Assembly (NCBI GenBank): GCA_003533785.1
Contig: DQCR01000030.1
Location: 1-59,385 of the forward strand
Origin: Flavobacteriaceae bacterium
GTDB taxonomy: Bacteria; Bacteroidota; Bacteroidia; Flavobacteriales; Flavobacteriaceae
Length of the DNA: 59,385 nucleotides
Direction of reading: 5' to 3'
Shown in pieces: positions 45,775 to 55,106 of this stretch. The position numbers were made by a program, and so were the translations under genes. The notes beneath the pieces were generated by a model. It had not been told where the DNA came from. It worked only from the letters and a program-made list of their open reading frames with translations, and did no database searches. Numbering within the stretch: position 1 is the stretch's first letter; each line of letters opens with the position of its first letter.

Positions 45775-46326
45775 TTATTTTTTGGGCGTAATGAACATAA
45801 TCATTCGCTTTCCTTCTAGCTTGGGTAGTTGTTCTACCTTTCCATATTCTTCAAGATCCTGTGCCAATCGTAGCAACAGTATCTGTCCTTGTTCTTTAAA
45901 GACGATCGAACGTCCTTTGAAAAAAACAAAAGCTTTCAATTTAGCTCCTTCTGTAAGGAACTTAATGGCGTGTTTCTTTTTAAACTCATAATCGTGCTCA
46001 TCGGTTTGGGGACCAAAACGAATTTCTTTAATTATGACTTTCGTTGCCTTGGATTTTAGGGCTTTTTCTCTTTTTTTCTGTTCATACAAAAACTTCTTAT
46101 ACTCTAAAATTTTACACACTGGGGGGCTAGCTTTCGGAGAAATTTCTACTAAATCCAATTCCATTTCTCGCGCAAGGGATAAAGCTTTATTGAGATTATA
46201 CACCCCAACCTCAACATTGTCCCCTACCAAACGAATTTCGTGTGCAGTGATTTTTTCATTGATACGGTGTGGATCTTGTTTGATCACACGTCCGGGTCGG
46301 TTGGTTCGTCTTCTTCGTATTGCTAT
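45775..46326 (-). CDS. infC: translation initiation factor IF-3, apparently starting at AUA
   Basis: IF-3 keeps ribosomal subunits apart and checks the start codon and initiator tRNA. Visible elements are [18 protein letters not shown] (slightly varied), the linker [11 protein letters not shown], and the C-terminal domain with [15 protein letters not shown] and FKGRSIVF. No ATG exists in the N-terminal region. The GTG at 46287 would give 170 residues, but in frame above it are 13 codons encoding a basic IF-3-like start ([12 protein letters not shown]) beginning at ATA 46326. They follow an in-frame TAA and the sequence AAGGAG. A second ATA at 46320 is better spaced from AAGGAG. Non-standard starts are typical of infC and allow self-control. 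Confidence 0.9.
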   Translation of the reverse strand: MAIRRRRTNRPGRVIKQDPHRINEKITAHEIRLVGDNVEVGVYNLNKALSLAREMELDLVEISPKASPPVCKILEYKKFLYEQKKREKALKSKATKVIIKEIRFGPQTDEHDYEFKKKHAIKFLTEGAKLKAFVFFKGRSIVFKEQGQILLLRLAQDLEEYGKVEQLPKLEGKRMIMFITPKK

Positions 46327-46342
46327 GACTCCTTATTTTAAA

Positions 46343-48289
46343 TTACACTTCAAATGTAGAAATACTTTCCGATATTTCTCGTTGGATACGATCAATCATG
46401 CTTTGCATAGAAAGAATTCCAATATCGCCTTCCTTGTGTTTTCGCAACGACACCTTTCCGGTTTCAGCCTCTTTTTCACCGACAATGAGCATAAATGGAA
46501 TTTTATTGAGTTCGGCTTCGCGAATCTTTTTTCCAATAGTCTCATTTCGATTGTCCAAGAGGGCGCGAATTTCGTTATTTTCTAGGATATTTAAAACTTT
46601 CTGTGCGTATTTTTCGTGTTTCTCACTGACACATAGAATACTCACTTGTTGTGGAGACAGCCAGAGAGGGAAGTCTCCCCCTGTGTGTTCCAGTAAAATG
46701 GCGACAAAGCGTTCCAAACTTCCAAAAGGAGCTCGGTGAATCATTACAGGGCGATGGAGTTCGTTATCACTGCCTTTGTAGGTGAGTTCGAATCGTTCTG
46801 GAAGGTTATAATCTACTTGAATGGTTCCCAATTGCCACTTGCGACCCAAAGCATCCCGAACCATAAAGTCTAGTTTGGGACCGTAGAAAGCAGCTTCCCC
46901 TTCTTCAATGATATAGTTGAGCCCTTTTTCTTTAGTTGCATTGATTATAGCAGCTTCTGCCAAGTCCCAATTTTTTTTAGATCCAATATATTTTTCTGGT
47001 TTGTTGGGATCGCGTAGGGATACTTGTGCAACAAAGTCTTCGAACCCTAAGGAACCGAATACATAGAGTACCAAATCGATAACATTTTTGAACTCTTGAT
47101 CCAGCTGATCGGGCATGCAGAAAATATGGGCATCGTCTTGTGTAAATCCGCGAACCCGGGTGAGTCCATGCAATTCACCACTTTGTTCATAACGATAGAC
47201 TGTACCAAATTCCGCATACCGCTTAGGTAATTCCTTATAACTCCAAGGGCGGGATTTGTATATTTCACAATGGTGAGGGCAATTCATGGGTTTCAGCAGA
47301 AAGGTTTCTCCGTCAACGGGTGTTTCAATGGGTTGAAAACTATCGGCCCCGTATTTTTCGTAATGCCCAGAAGTGATATATAATTCTTTATTTCCAATGT
47401 GAGGAGATATTACTTGCTCATAACCGGCTTTGCGTTGTGCTTCTTTTAAAAAATTTTCCAACCGCTCACGGAGGGCCGTTCCTTTTGGAAGCCAGAGGGG
47501 CAATCCCTGACCCACCTTTTGCGAGAAGGTGAAAAGCTCCAGTTCTTTCCCCAATTTGCGGTGATCTCTCTTTTTTGCTTCCTCAACTCGTTGTAGGTAT
47601 TCGGTTAATTCTTTTTGTTTGGGAAATGAAATTCCATAAATCCGAGTGAGTTGAGTATTGTTTTCATCTCCTCGCCAATAGGCCCCTGCTATATTGAGAA
47701 GTTTAACTGCCTTTACAAAACCTGTGTGGGGGAGGTGACCACCTCGGCACAAATCCGTAAAATCGGCATGATCGCAAAAAGTAATGGTTCCGTCTTCTAG
47801 CCCCTCAATTAATTCAATTTTGTAAGAATTATTTTCTTTTTGGTAGTATTCCAAAGCTTCTTTCTTGGAAACAGCTCGCATTTGGAAGGGATATTTTTCT
47901 CGGGCAAAGGTCAAAAACTGTTTTTCCAAAGCCACTAAGTCCTTTTCGCTTATCGAGGTATCACCAAAGTCTACATCGTAATAAAAGCCATTTTCTATCG
48001 CAGGTCCAATAGTCAATTTTGCCGATGGATAGCAAGCCAATATTGACTGAGCAAGAATGTGAGCTGAAGAATGCCAAAAAGCAGATTGTCCTTCTTGATC
48101 TTTCCAAGTGAATAATTTTAAATCTCCGTCTTGCGTAAGTGCTGTGGCTGCTTCCACGGTTTGCTGGTTGAATTGGGCAGATAGAACGTTTCGAGCCAGT
48201 CCCTCGCTAATGCTTTGAGCCACTTCCAGGACGGTAATTCCCGAGGCATATTCGCGAACACTTTGGTCGGGGAAACGGATTGCGATCAT
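46343..48289 (-). CDS. thrS: threonine-tRNA ligase
   Basis: The 648-residue class II synthetase has an N-terminal TGS domain (about 1-60) and an editing domain with FWHSSAHILAQSI. Its catalytic core holds MNCPHHCEIYKS (zinc-binding Cys), the motif 2 sequence FGTVYRYEQSGELHGLTRVRG, trimmed, and motif 3 MIHRAPFGSLERF. The C-terminal anticodon-binding domain contains LLDNRNETIGKKIREAEL. It heads the thrS-infC-rpmI-rplT operon; infC starts 16 bases after its stop. Promoter elements are clear. Confidence 0.98.
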   Translation of the reverse strand: MIAIRFPDQSVREYASGITVLEVAQSISEGLARNVLSAQFNQQTVEAATALTQDGDLKLFTWKDQEGQSAFWHSSAHILAQSILACYPSAKLTIGPAIENGFYYDVDFGDTSISEKDLVALEKQFLTFAREKYPFQMRAVSKKEALEYYQKENNSYKIELIEGLEDGTITFCDHADFTDLCRGGHLPHTGFVKAVKLLNIAGAYWRGDENNTQLTRIYGISFPKQKELTEYLQRVEEAKKRDHRKLGKELELFTFSQKVGQGLPLWLPKGTALRERLENFLKEAQRKAGYEQVISPHIGNKELYITSGHYEKYGADSFQPIETPVDGETFLLKPMNCPHHCEIYKSRPWSYKELPKRYAEFGTVYRYEQSGELHGLTRVRGFTQDDAHIFCMPDQLDQEFKNVIDLVLYVFGSLGFEDFVAQVSLRDPNKPEKYIGSKKNWDLAEAAIINATKEKGLNYIIEEGEAAFYGPKLDFMVRDALGRKWQLGTIQVDYNLPERFELTYKGSDNELHRPVMIHRAPFGSLERFVAILLEHTGGDFPLWLSPQQVSILCVSEKHEKYAQKVLNILENNEIRALLDNRNETIGKKIREAELNKIPFMLIVGEKEAETGKVSLRKHKEGDIGILSMQSMIDRIQREISESISTFEV

Positions 48290-48308
48290 AGTTTATTTAA
48301 CAACGGGG

Positions 48309-48339
48309 CAAAGATAAGGCTTCCTATTGGCTTGTCAAA
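48309..48339 (-). promoter_or_regulatory. promoter of the thrS operon
   Basis: On the minus strand TTTG (48339-48336), 19 bases, then TATCTTTG (48316-48309) reproduces the Bacteroidetes TTTG-N19-TAnnTTTG promoter exactly. It ends 19 bases before the thrS ATG. Confidence 0.75.
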
Positions 48340-48341
48340 CA

Positions 48342-48581
48342 TCAACTGCGACTTCCTTTTTTAGGACGCGGACCCAACAAAGCTGCTGTAAGAGTTCGGA
48401 TCCCTGAAAACCCGAAACCAAGGGACAAGCCGCAGAGAAGTAAGCCCAAAATTAATACGGGAAAATAAAAAGGATGCCCTTGATTCTGAAATGCTTGATA
48501 GAGAAATACAGGACCAGTAAATGCCAAGACAATAAACCAAGCCATTCTTTTTAGTCCTTTGCGCAATAATTGTGTATCCAT
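48342..48581 (-). CDS. DUF6095-like small membrane protein
   Basis: The 79-residue protein has a basic N-terminus (LLRKGLKRMAW), two hydrophobic helices (about residues 14-30 and 38-58) linked by the polar NQGHPFYFP turn, and a basic tail. The pattern fits the flavobacterial family DUF6095, whose function is unknown. A same-length overlapping frame at 48361-48600 lacks this character and is rejected. The gene is on the same strand as, and upstream of, thrS. The thrS promoter lies just beyond its stop. Confidence 0.75.
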   Translation of the reverse strand: MDTQLLRKGLKRMAWFIVLAFTGPVFLYQAFQNQGHPFYFPVLILGLLLCGLSLGFGFSGIRTLTAALLGPRPKKGSRS

Positions 48582-48620
48582 ATTTAGTGGTGGTTGCCAA
48601 TTGATTCTTAGATGTCCATC

Positions 48621-49355
48621 CTACAGTGGTTCAATGGTAATGTCCTTGTACCATACTTCGTGCGAAGCACCTATCTGATCCTGTAGGCAGATACATCCTG
48701 TTGTTGGAACTTTGAGTGTTTCTGAAAATGACGAGGCAATTTGCCCATTGAGTTTAATCTGAATTTGTTCATTAAAAGCACGAATATTAAGTTCATTCCA
48801 ATCGTTTGGTTTAACAACATTTTTTGCCCATTTTTTGTCCACAAGCTGAAGTAATACTACAGGGAATATTTCTGGGTTGGGATAGCGCGATAGATTTGTC
48901 CGATTTTCATCTACCAATGCCCCCCACAAAGGATATATTCCAGTGGTGTCTTTGAGTTTTTTATTGGAAAAAACAGGGATGAAACGTGCGGGAAGATAAC
49001 CTATGTCTGCTTGATAGCCGCTTACTTCTGTGGAATTAGGAACGCGTGCTGCTCTAAAGCTAACCCCTCCACTGACAAGTTCTATTGTTGATTTGAGTTT
49101 TACTTTTAAATTAAGCTCAAAATTTTCAAACTTTTTTAGTGTGCATAAATAATGACTCGCTAGGTTGGCTTTTTTTAGATTACCAGCAACAATAGCTCCT
49201 TCTTGGATACTAAAAAAAGAATTGGCACCTTCCCAACCCGAAAAACTCTCCCCATCGAATAGTTGTATTTCCTTTGAAGGGGTGCAGGAGCTAACGCCCA
49301 ATAATAGACAAAACCCTCCAAGGAATGAGTATGTTTTGGTGCGTTTATTATTCAT
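48621..49355 (-). CDS. DUF1080-family lipoprotein
   Basis: The 244-residue protein has a lipoprotein signal with lipobox VSSC (Cys24) and then a concanavalin-like domain of the DUF1080 (3-keto-disaccharide hydrolase) type. The evidence is IQLFDGESFSGWEG near the N-terminus, FENFELNLKVKLKS, GGVSFRA and WNELNIRAFNEQIQIKLNG. Relatives bind or cleave glycans, but no substrate can be read here. It is 47 bases downstream of murQ on the same strand. Confidence 0.85.
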   Translation of the reverse strand: MNNKRTKTYSFLGGFCLLLGVSSCTPSKEIQLFDGESFSGWEGANSFFSIQEGAIVAGNLKKANLASHYLCTLKKFENFELNLKVKLKSTIELVSGGVSFRAARVPNSTEVSGYQADIGYLPARFIPVFSNKKLKDTTGIYPLWGALVDENRTNLSRYPNPEIFPVVLLQLVDKKWAKNVVKPNDWNELNIRAFNEQIQIKLNGQIASSFSETLKVPTTGCICLQDQIGASHEVWYKDITIEPL

Positions 49356-49402
49356 TTCAAAAGGGCTTTGAAGCTAATGAAATATAAGCTTTTTATACAA
49401 GA

Positions 49403-50224
49403 CTAGCTCAAGGTGGCTTGGTGGGCGGCAACGGCCTGACGAACCGAACGGTACTGCGTCAATAACTTTTCAGCTTCTTTCCAAGAGAGTCCTGTTTGGT
49501 CGACTACCATTCGGCAGGCCCGCTGATGTAGTTTTTGATTGTTGAGTTGCATATCCACCATTTTATTTCCTCGAACGCGACCAATAGAAATCATACTGCA
49601 AGTGGTAATTCGGTTTAGAATCAGCTTTTGTGCTGTACCAGCTTTCAAACGGGAACTCCCAGTTAGAAATTCGGGACCTACAATCACTTCTATGGGATAG
49701 TCGGCATAATGCGAGAGTGGTGCATCGTGATTGCAGCAGATGGCTCCTGTAAGTATATTGTTTTCCTGACAATTTTTTAAGGCATGTACTACATAGGGAG
49801 TTGTTCCCGAGGCAGCAATACCAACAACCACATCTTTGCTGTTGACCTGATGTTTCATTAAATCCTCCCAACCCTGAGTGGTGCTGTCCTCAGCTTCTTC
49901 TACAGAGTTGGTCAGGGCTTTGGAACCCCCAGCGATCAATCCCACTACCTGACTGGGAGGGGTGCCAAAGGTAGGTGGACACTCAGAGGCGTCCAAAACG
50001 CCTAATCTACCACTCGTTCCAGCACCCACATAGAAGAGACGACCTCCTTTTTGGAATGCAGTTACGACTTGATCGATAAGGGATTCAATTTCAGAACTTA
50101 CTTCAGCTACTGCAGCAACAGCAATTTCATCTTCATGTTGCATTCCTCGAACCAATTCAGTAATTGATTTTTTTTCTAAGTCGTTGTGATTGGAGTCTTG
50201 TTCGGTAATTTTTTCAAAAGCCAT
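49403..50224 (-). CDS. murQ: N-acetylmuramic acid 6-phosphate etherase
   Basis: MurQ removes the lactyl ether from N-acetylmuramate 6-phosphate in cell-wall recycling. The 273-residue SIS-domain protein shows GAGTSGRLGVLDASECPPTFG, GLIAGG, VVVGIAASGTTPYV and the C-terminal MVVDQTGLSWKEAEKLL. The length is slightly shorter than E. coli MurQ (298). It lies on the minus strand, separated from icd by that gene's terminator. Confidence 0.93.
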   Translation of the reverse strand: MAFEKITEQDSNHNDLEKKSITELVRGMQHEDEIAVAAVAEVSSEIESLIDQVVTAFQKGGRLFYVGAGTSGRLGVLDASECPPTFGTPPSQVVGLIAGGSKALTNSVEEAEDSTTQGWEDLMKHQVNSKDVVVGIAASGTTPYVVHALKNCQENNILTGAICCNHDAPLSHYADYPIEVIVGPEFLTGSSRLKAGTAQKLILNRITTCSMISIGRVRGNKMVDMQLNNQKLHQRACRMVVDQTGLSWKEAEKLLTQYRSVRQAVAAHQATLS

Positions 50225-50240
50225 GGCATAAAAATAATCG

Positions 50241-50269
50241 AAAAAAAAACGCTACCGAAGTAGCGTTTT
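50241..50269 (-). terminator. terminator of icd with a UUCG tetraloop
   Basis: On the minus strand AAAACGCTAC-TTCG-GTAGCGTTTT is followed by further T residues. The loop is the very stable C(UUCG)G type. It lies right after the icd stop. Confidence 0.92.
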
Positions 50270-50273
50270 GGAT

Positions 50274-51500
50274 TTAGTTGAGTTTTGTCTCCAGATTTTC
50301 TTTCAGTGCATCCAAGAATTGTTGGGTCGTGAGGTAGTGAGACGCATTCATGTTTTTTTCATGTATGAGCAAGGCTAAATCTTTGGTCATCTTACCACTT
50401 TCAATGGTTTCAATACACACCTTTTCAAGGGTGCTACAAAAATCAATTAAAGCTTGATTGTCATCCAACTTACCTCGGTGAGCCAATCCGCGGGTCCATG
50501 CAAAAATTGAAGCAATAGGATTGGTAGAGGTGGCTTTTCCTTGCTGGTGTTGGCGATAGTGCCGGGTAACAGTACCGTGTGCGGCTTCAGCTTCCATGGT
50601 TTCTCCATCGGGCGTAACCAGGGTTGATGTCATCAATCCTAGGGACCCGAATCCTTGCGCTACAGTATCGGATTGAACATCTCCGTCGTAGTTTTTACAA
50701 GCCCATACAAAGCCTCCATTCCACTTCATGGCCGCAGCAACCATATCATCTATCAAGCGATGTTCATAGGTGATACCAGCCGTTTCAAAACGTGTTTTGA
50801 ATTCGGCTTCGAATACTTCTTGAAAAATATCTTTAAAGCGCCCGTCATAGGCTTTCATGATGGTGTTTTTGGTTGATAAATACAACGGCCAACCCTTATC
50901 TAAGGCGCGGTTCATACAGGAACGGGCAAAACCATAAATAGAAGAATCAATATTGTACATGCTCATAGCAACCCCGTCTTCTTGGAAATTATAGACCTCC
51001 CAGGATTGGGGTTCACTTCCATCTTCAGGAGTGAAGGTCATGGTGAGTTTTCCTTTGCCTTTGGTAACAATATCTGTTGCCTTGTACTGATCACCGAAGG
51101 CGTGACGACCGATACAGATTGGTTTGGTCCAACCTTGAACATATCGAGGCACGTTACTCATAATGATAGGTTCTCGAAAAACGGTGCCTCCCACGATATT
51201 TCGAATCGTGCCATTGGGAGAGCGGTACATTCGTTTGAGTTTAAATTCTTCCATGCGCCCTTCATCGGGTGTAATGGTAGCACACTTGATCCCCACCTTG
51301 TATTTTTTTATAGCTTCAGCAGCATCTACTGTGATTTGATCGTCGGTGGCGTCACGACTTTCAATTCCTAAGTCGTAATAGAGGAGTTCTACATCCAGAT
51401 AGGGGAGGATAAGCTGCTCTTTGATAAATTTCCAAATAATGCGTGTCATTTCGTCCCCATCAATCTCAACAACAGGATTAGCGACTTTTATTTTTGACAT
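50274..51500 (-). CDS. icd: NADP-dependent isocitrate dehydrogenase, eukaryote-like homodimeric type
   Basis: The 408-residue protein oxidises isocitrate to 2-oxoglutarate. Its blocks [37 protein letters not shown] and [12 protein letters not shown] follow the eukaryotic IDH1/IDH2 group, and it is not like the E. coli enzyme (416 residues, very different sequence). The ATG at 51500 (MSKIKVANP) is chosen over an upstream in-frame start. A -7 box lies 24 bases before it. Confidence 0.95.
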   Translation of the reverse strand: MSKIKVANPVVEIDGDEMTRIIWKFIKEQLILPYLDVELLYYDLGIESRDATDDQITVDAAEAIKKYKVGIKCATITPDEGRMEEFKLKRMYRSPNGTIRNIVGGTVFREPIIMSNVPRYVQGWTKPICIGRHAFGDQYKATDIVTKGKGKLTMTFTPEDGSEPQSWEVYNFQEDGVAMSMYNIDSSIYGFARSCMNRALDKGWPLYLSTKNTIMKAYDGRFKDIFQEVFEAEFKTRFETAGITYEHRLIDDMVAAAMKWNGGFVWACKNYDGDVQSDTVAQGFGSLGLMTSTLVTPDGETMEAEAAHGTVTRHYRQHQQGKATSTNPIASIFAWTRGLAHRGKLDDNQALIDFCSTLEKVCIETIESGKMTKDLALLIHEKNMNASHYLTTQQFLDALKENLETKLN

Positions 51501-51524
51501 GTGAATGTAAATTGGTTTCGCTTG

Positions 51525-51532
51525 CAAATATA
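51525..51532 (-). promoter_or_regulatory. putative -7 promoter box of icd
   Basis: On the minus strand TATATTTG fits TAnnTTTG, 24 bases before the icd ATG. No clear -33 partner is visible. Confidence 0.5.
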
Positions 51533-51569
51533 CAACCTAATCAGTTTAAATTCTAGTTGGAATTGGGTC

Positions 51570-51596
51570 AAAAAAAAGATTGCCGAAGCAATCTTT
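51570..51596 (-). terminator. terminator of rplS with a UUCG tetraloop
   Basis: On the minus strand AAAGATTGC-TTCG-GCAATCTTT is followed by a run of T residues. It lies 7 bases after the rplS stop and has the same loop type as the icd terminator. Confidence 0.92.
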
Positions 51597-51603
51597 AGTG
51601 TTT

Positions 51604-51954
51604 TTAGTGTTGCGCTTCTTTGATTCGCGCTTTCTTACCTCGAAGTTGTTTGAAGTAATAAATTCGGGAACGACGTACCTTTCCTTTACTATTTACTTCA
51701 ATTTTTTGAATGGCGGGCATGTTGATTGGGAAGATTCTTTCTACCCCAACCGTACCAGATAGTTTACGTATAGTAAAAGTTTTGGACAAACCACTTCCTT
51801 TGACTTGGATCACAACCCCTTTAAAAAACTGAGTTCGTACTTTTTCTCCTTCACGGATTTCATAATACACAGTGAGGGTATCCCCGCTAGAGAATTCGGG
51901 AAAATCTTTTTTCTCTATGAATTGATCTTGTACGTAGCTAATTAATTGTTCCAT
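51604..51954 (-). CDS. rplS: 50S ribosomal protein L19
   Basis: The 116-residue protein has FSSGDTLTVYYEIREGEK, the central FKGVVIQVKGSG, FTIRKLSGTVGVERIFP, trimmed, and the C-terminal VRRSRIYYFKQLRGKKARIKE, also slightly trimmed. L19 sits at the subunit interface of the ribosome. It is downstream of trmD (117 bases), the usual pairing. Confidence 0.97.
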   Translation of the reverse strand: MEQLISYVQDQFIEKKDFPEFSSGDTLTVYYEIREGEKVRTQFFKGVVIQVKGSGLSKTFTIRKLSGTVGVERIFPINMPAIQKIEVNSKGKVRRSRIYYFKQLRGKKARIKEAQH

Positions 51955-52071
51955 GCTAGCTTTTTCTTTGTTTTAGCAAAGGAACATTCACGGGCTTCGT
52001 CAGTGGTTCCAATGCGAGTGCAAAATTAGCCAATAAATTGAATCCTACAAGAAAATTTCTTTCCTTGCTGT

Positions 52072-52746
52072 TTATTCCAATAAATCGGGTCGCAATTTTT
52101 GGGTTCGCTCCATGGCTTTTTCCATTCGCCAGTCCTCAATGGCGGGGGTATTACCAGAAGCGAGGATGTCAGGAACCTTCCATCCTTTGTATTCGGCCGG
52201 GCGGGTGTAAATAGGAGGGGCTAGCAAATTGTCTTGAAAGGTATCGGATAGGGCAGAGGATTCGTCTCCCAGCACACCTGGAATTAAACGAATGATACTG
52301 TCACAAAAAACGGCAGCAGCCAACTCGCCTCCTGAGAGAACAAAATCACCAATGGAAATTTCTTTAGTAATCAAATGATCTCTAACCCGATGGTCAACCC
52401 CTTTATAGTGCCCACAGAGGATGATAAGATTATTGAGTAGCGAACAATCGTTGGCCATTTTTTGATCCAATCTGGCTCCATCTGGAGTCATGTATATCAC
52501 TTCATCGTAGGTGCGTTCGGCTTTAAGGTCTTGAATGCAACGATCAATGGGTCCCACCATCAGTACCATTCCCGGCCCCCCTCCATAGGGGTAGTCGTCT
52601 ACCTGTCGGTATTTATTCTCTCCATATTCTCTCAGATCGTGCAAGTGAATATGCACTTTTTGACGTTCTTGGGCGCGCTGAACAATGGAGGCCGAAAAAG
52701 GGCTTTCCAACAATTCGGGTAGCAAGGTGATAATATCGATTCGCAT
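52072..52746 (-). CDS. trmD: tRNA (guanine-N1)-methyltransferase
   Basis: TrmD methylates G37 next to the anticodon and prevents frameshifting. The 224-residue SPOUT-fold enzyme has [17 protein letters not shown] at the N-terminus, [17 protein letters not shown], and the knot region [15 protein letters not shown]. The frame opens earlier, but the ATG at 52746 fits the family. A -7 box ends 4 bases before it. trmD precedes rplS, as in most bacteria. Confidence 0.97.
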   Translation of the reverse strand: MRIDIITLLPELLESPFSASIVQRAQERQKVHIHLHDLREYGENKYRQVDDYPYGGGPGMVLMVGPIDRCIQDLKAERTYDEVIYMTPDGARLDQKMANDCSLLNNLIILCGHYKGVDHRVRDHLITKEISIGDFVLSGGELAAAVFCDSIIRLIPGVLGDESSALSDTFQDNLLAPPIYTRPAEYKGWKVPDILASGNTPAIEDWRMEKAMERTQKLRPDLLE

Positions 52747-52750
52747 TGTA

Positions 52751-52758
52751 CAAAGGTA
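52751..52758 (-). promoter_or_regulatory. putative -7 box directly before trmD
   Basis: On the minus strand TACCTTTG fits TAnnTTTG and is only 4 bases from the trmD ATG, so transcription would begin at or within the start codon. No good -33 partner is seen. Confidence 0.4.
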
Positions 52759-52817
52759 AGGGAAATGCGTCAACACCCGAATCTCCACGCTATACACTAT
52801 AACTGATTGGGAGAACC

Positions 52818-54218
52818 TTAATCCCTAAAAATGACTCGCTCGTTTTCAGCAGTAAGGAAAAGGATGGTTTCAATACTTTGTTCGTCAAAACGATCCAAAT
52901 TACTGATATCTTGTATCGTCTCCCCATTGATTTCTAAAATTACAGCTCCTTCACCAATTCCATACATAGAGAGGTATCGATTGGCACTGTCGGTCACTTT
53001 TATACCGCTGTCTAAATCTCTTTCGCGTTTTTCCTCGGGTTCTAGATTTTTTAGTTCCAAGCCATAGAAAAAGGAGCGATTGCGTTTTTTCAATTCTACC
53101 AGCACTTTTTTCCGAATTCCTGCACGAATAAAAACGACCTCTACACGATCTCCTGGGCGTTTACTTGATAAATAGCCAGTTAGGTCGGAGAAGCGGTTGA
53201 TTTTCGTTCCATCTACGCTCTTGATAATGTCGTTTGGGAGGAGCCCTGCTGCTTGGGCACCAAGTCCTTCCTCCAACTCATTGATGTAAAAACCTTCTGT
53301 TTCTTCAACATCAAGAGTGGCGGCAGTTTTGGAGTCTAGGGCCCTACCACTCACACCTAAGAGGCCTTTTTGGACATTTCCAAATTCTAAGATGTCTTCA
53401 AATACTTTTCTAGCTATATTACTGGGTACAGCAAACGAATAGCCAACAAACCCTCCACCTACGGATGTTATCGCTGTATTGATTCCTACCAATTCACCCT
53501 GAGTATTCACTAAAGCCCCACCACTATTACCTACATTCACTGCGGCATCGGTTTGGATAAAGGATTGGTTTTTTTGATCCCTCTGATTCAGGTCTCGGGA
53601 CTTAGCACTGATGATACCCGCAGTCACCGTAGAGTTGAGATTGAAGGGATTGCCAACTGCCAACACCCATTCTCCCACACGAGAGGCATCCGAATCGCCA
53701 AAAGTGATGAAATCCAATTGTTGATTGCCTTTAATTTTGAGTACTGCTATATCTGTGTAAGCATCTGTTCCAATGAGTTCGGCTTCATAGGTTTTATTAT
53801 CATTGGTAGTCACTTCAATAGTAGATGCCTCATCAATAACATGATTGTTGGTGATAATCAAGCCATCGGGTGAAACTACAACTCCAGAACCCGTACCAAT
53901 TTTTTCAGGCATGTCTTCACCATAGAGGTTTCGCATCCACCAAGATTGTTGCCGATTGTAAACACCAATATTTTTTATATGAACCACACCATTGATTACT
54001 TTATCAACTGTTTGGGTAAAATCTATATCCATTGGTAATGGGCTCGAGCTAAAATTTGTCGGTTGGACACGGACAGGATAGCTAAAGAGCTCTCGCTCTT
54101 TTTTCGATTCAGAAAATAAAGGGGTAGGCTGCAGCGTTTGAAACACAAAATAACTACAGAGTGAACTGAAAAGGGCCACTACCACTAGGGGAATAATTTT
54201 TTTCATCGTCTTTTTCAT
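52818..54218 (-). CDS. HtrA/Deg-type periplasmic serine protease
   Basis: The 466-residue protein has an N-terminal membrane anchor or signal (about residues 7-27). A trypsin-like domain follows with catalytic H126 (ITNNHVID), D156 (YTDIAVLK) and S232 (VGNSGGALV). After it come a PDZ domain (about 290-370, [11 protein letters not shown]) and a shorter second PDZ-like domain (about 395-460). Deg proteases degrade or refold damaged envelope proteins. DegQ/DegP is the nearest label. The start may be the first or the fifth codon (both ATG). It is divergent from dapF. Confidence 0.92.
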   Translation of the reverse strand: MKKTMKKIIPLVVVALFSSLCSYFVFQTLQPTPLFSESKKERELFSYPVRVQPTNFSSSPLPMDIDFTQTVDKVINGVVHIKNIGVYNRQQSWWMRNLYGEDMPEKIGTGSGVVVSPDGLIITNNHVIDEASTIEVTTNDNKTYEAELIGTDAYTDIAVLKIKGNQQLDFITFGDSDASRVGEWVLAVGNPFNLNSTVTAGIISAKSRDLNQRDQKNQSFIQTDAAVNVGNSGGALVNTQGELVGINTAITSVGGGFVGYSFAVPSNIARKVFEDILEFGNVQKGLLGVSGRALDSKTAATLDVEETEGFYINELEEGLGAQAAGLLPNDIIKSVDGTKINRFSDLTGYLSSKRPGDRVEVVFIRAGIRKKVLVELKKRNRSFFYGLELKNLEPEEKRERDLDSGIKVTDSANRYLSMYGIGEGAVILEINGETIQDISNLDRFDEQSIETILFLTAENERVIFRD

Positions 54219-54285
54219 TTAATTCATTACTAAATTAGAAAGAACTTGGAATTAGAGTTTTTGGTTTAACGACTTTTTAACAGCC

Positions 54286-54314
54286 TTGGGGCGGAAAAAA
54301 TTGTCTTATTTTTG
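54286..54314 (+). promoter_or_regulatory. promoter of dapF
   Basis: TTG (54286-54288), 18 bases, then TATTTTTG (54307-54314) fits the Bacteroidetes promoter pattern. The box ends 6 bases before the GTG start, so the leader would be extremely short or absent. Confidence 0.6.
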
Positions 54315-54320
54315 AGCATT

Positions 54321-55106
54321 GTGAAGATTAAATTTAAAAAATATCAAGGAGCGGGAAATGATTTTGTCCTAATTGACAATCGTTCCCTAGCATTTCCAGA
54401 AGGCAATCAACAGCAGCTGATCCAAAGACTTTGCGATCGAAATTTTGGAATTGGGGCCGATGGGTTGATACTTCTTCAAGCGCACGAAAGTGCCGATTTC
54501 GAAATGGTCTATTATAATTGTGATGGACATCCTAGCAGCCTGTGTGGTAATGGTGGAAGGTGTATCGTTGCTTTTGCTAAGCAATTGGGAATGATTCAAA
54601 ACAAGGCATGCTTCTATGCCAATCAACAAGATTATTGTGCTGAAATTAAAAAGGACGATATCATATCCCTCGCAATGCAGGACGTCTTATCGATTCAAAT
54701 AGAAAAATCATTTTGTTTCTTGGACACAGGCTCACCCCATCATGTAGTTTTTGTAGATACTATCAAAAATATTGATGTAAGATCGGAGGGTAGTTCTATT
54801 CGCTATGGAGCACCCTATGGTGCGCCGGGGACCAATGTCAATTTTGTGGCTCCAATAGCTGCCGACCGATTCGCAATTCGCACCTATGAAAGAGGGGTAG
54901 AAGGGGAGACTCTGGCTTGTGGTACAGGGGCTGTTGCAGCTGCTTTAGCGTTATATGCCACCCAACGGTCTACCGCACACTCCATTACGTTGGAAGCTTT
55001 GGGCGGAAACTTACAAGTGGATTTTACTCCAGCTGGGGAAGGGTTTACGAATATTCACTTAGCGGGATCCGCAATTTTTATCTTTGAAGGAGTCTATGAA
55101 TACTAA
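54321..55106 (+). CDS. dapF: diaminopimelate epimerase
   Basis: DapF interconverts LL- and meso-diaminopimelate for lysine and peptidoglycan. The 261-residue protein has the catalytic cysteine pair C75 (LCGNGGRC) and C200 (LACGTGAVAAA), and the N-terminal KYQGAGNDFVLID. There is no ATG; GTG at 54321 (MKIKFKKYQGAGNDF) matches the family start, and an in-frame TTG three codons earlier lies inside the -7 box. The end overlaps the next gene by 11 bases. Confidence 0.96.
   Translation: MKIKFKKYQGAGNDFVLIDNRSLAFPEGNQQQLIQRLCDRNFGIGADGLILLQAHESADFEMVYYNCDGHPSSLCGNGGRCIVAFAKQLGMIQNKACFYANQQDYCAEIKKDDIISLAMQDVLSIQIEKSFCFLDTGSPHHVVFVDTIKNIDVRSEGSSIRYGAPYGAPGTNVNFVAPIAADRFAIRTYERGVEGETLACGTGAVAAALALYATQRSTAHSITLEALGGNLQVDFTPAGEGFTNIHLAGSAIFIFEGVYEY

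Noticed and set aside
46034..46585. 183-residue plus-strand frame across the infC start and thrS end
   Set aside because: It is the complement of two well-recognised genes, with a Ser/Phe-rich composition typical of a shadow frame.
48361..48600. 79-residue frame overlapping the DUF6095-like gene on the same strand
   Set aside because: It shares most bases with the other frame, lacks its membrane-protein pattern and family match, and has no sensible N-terminus.
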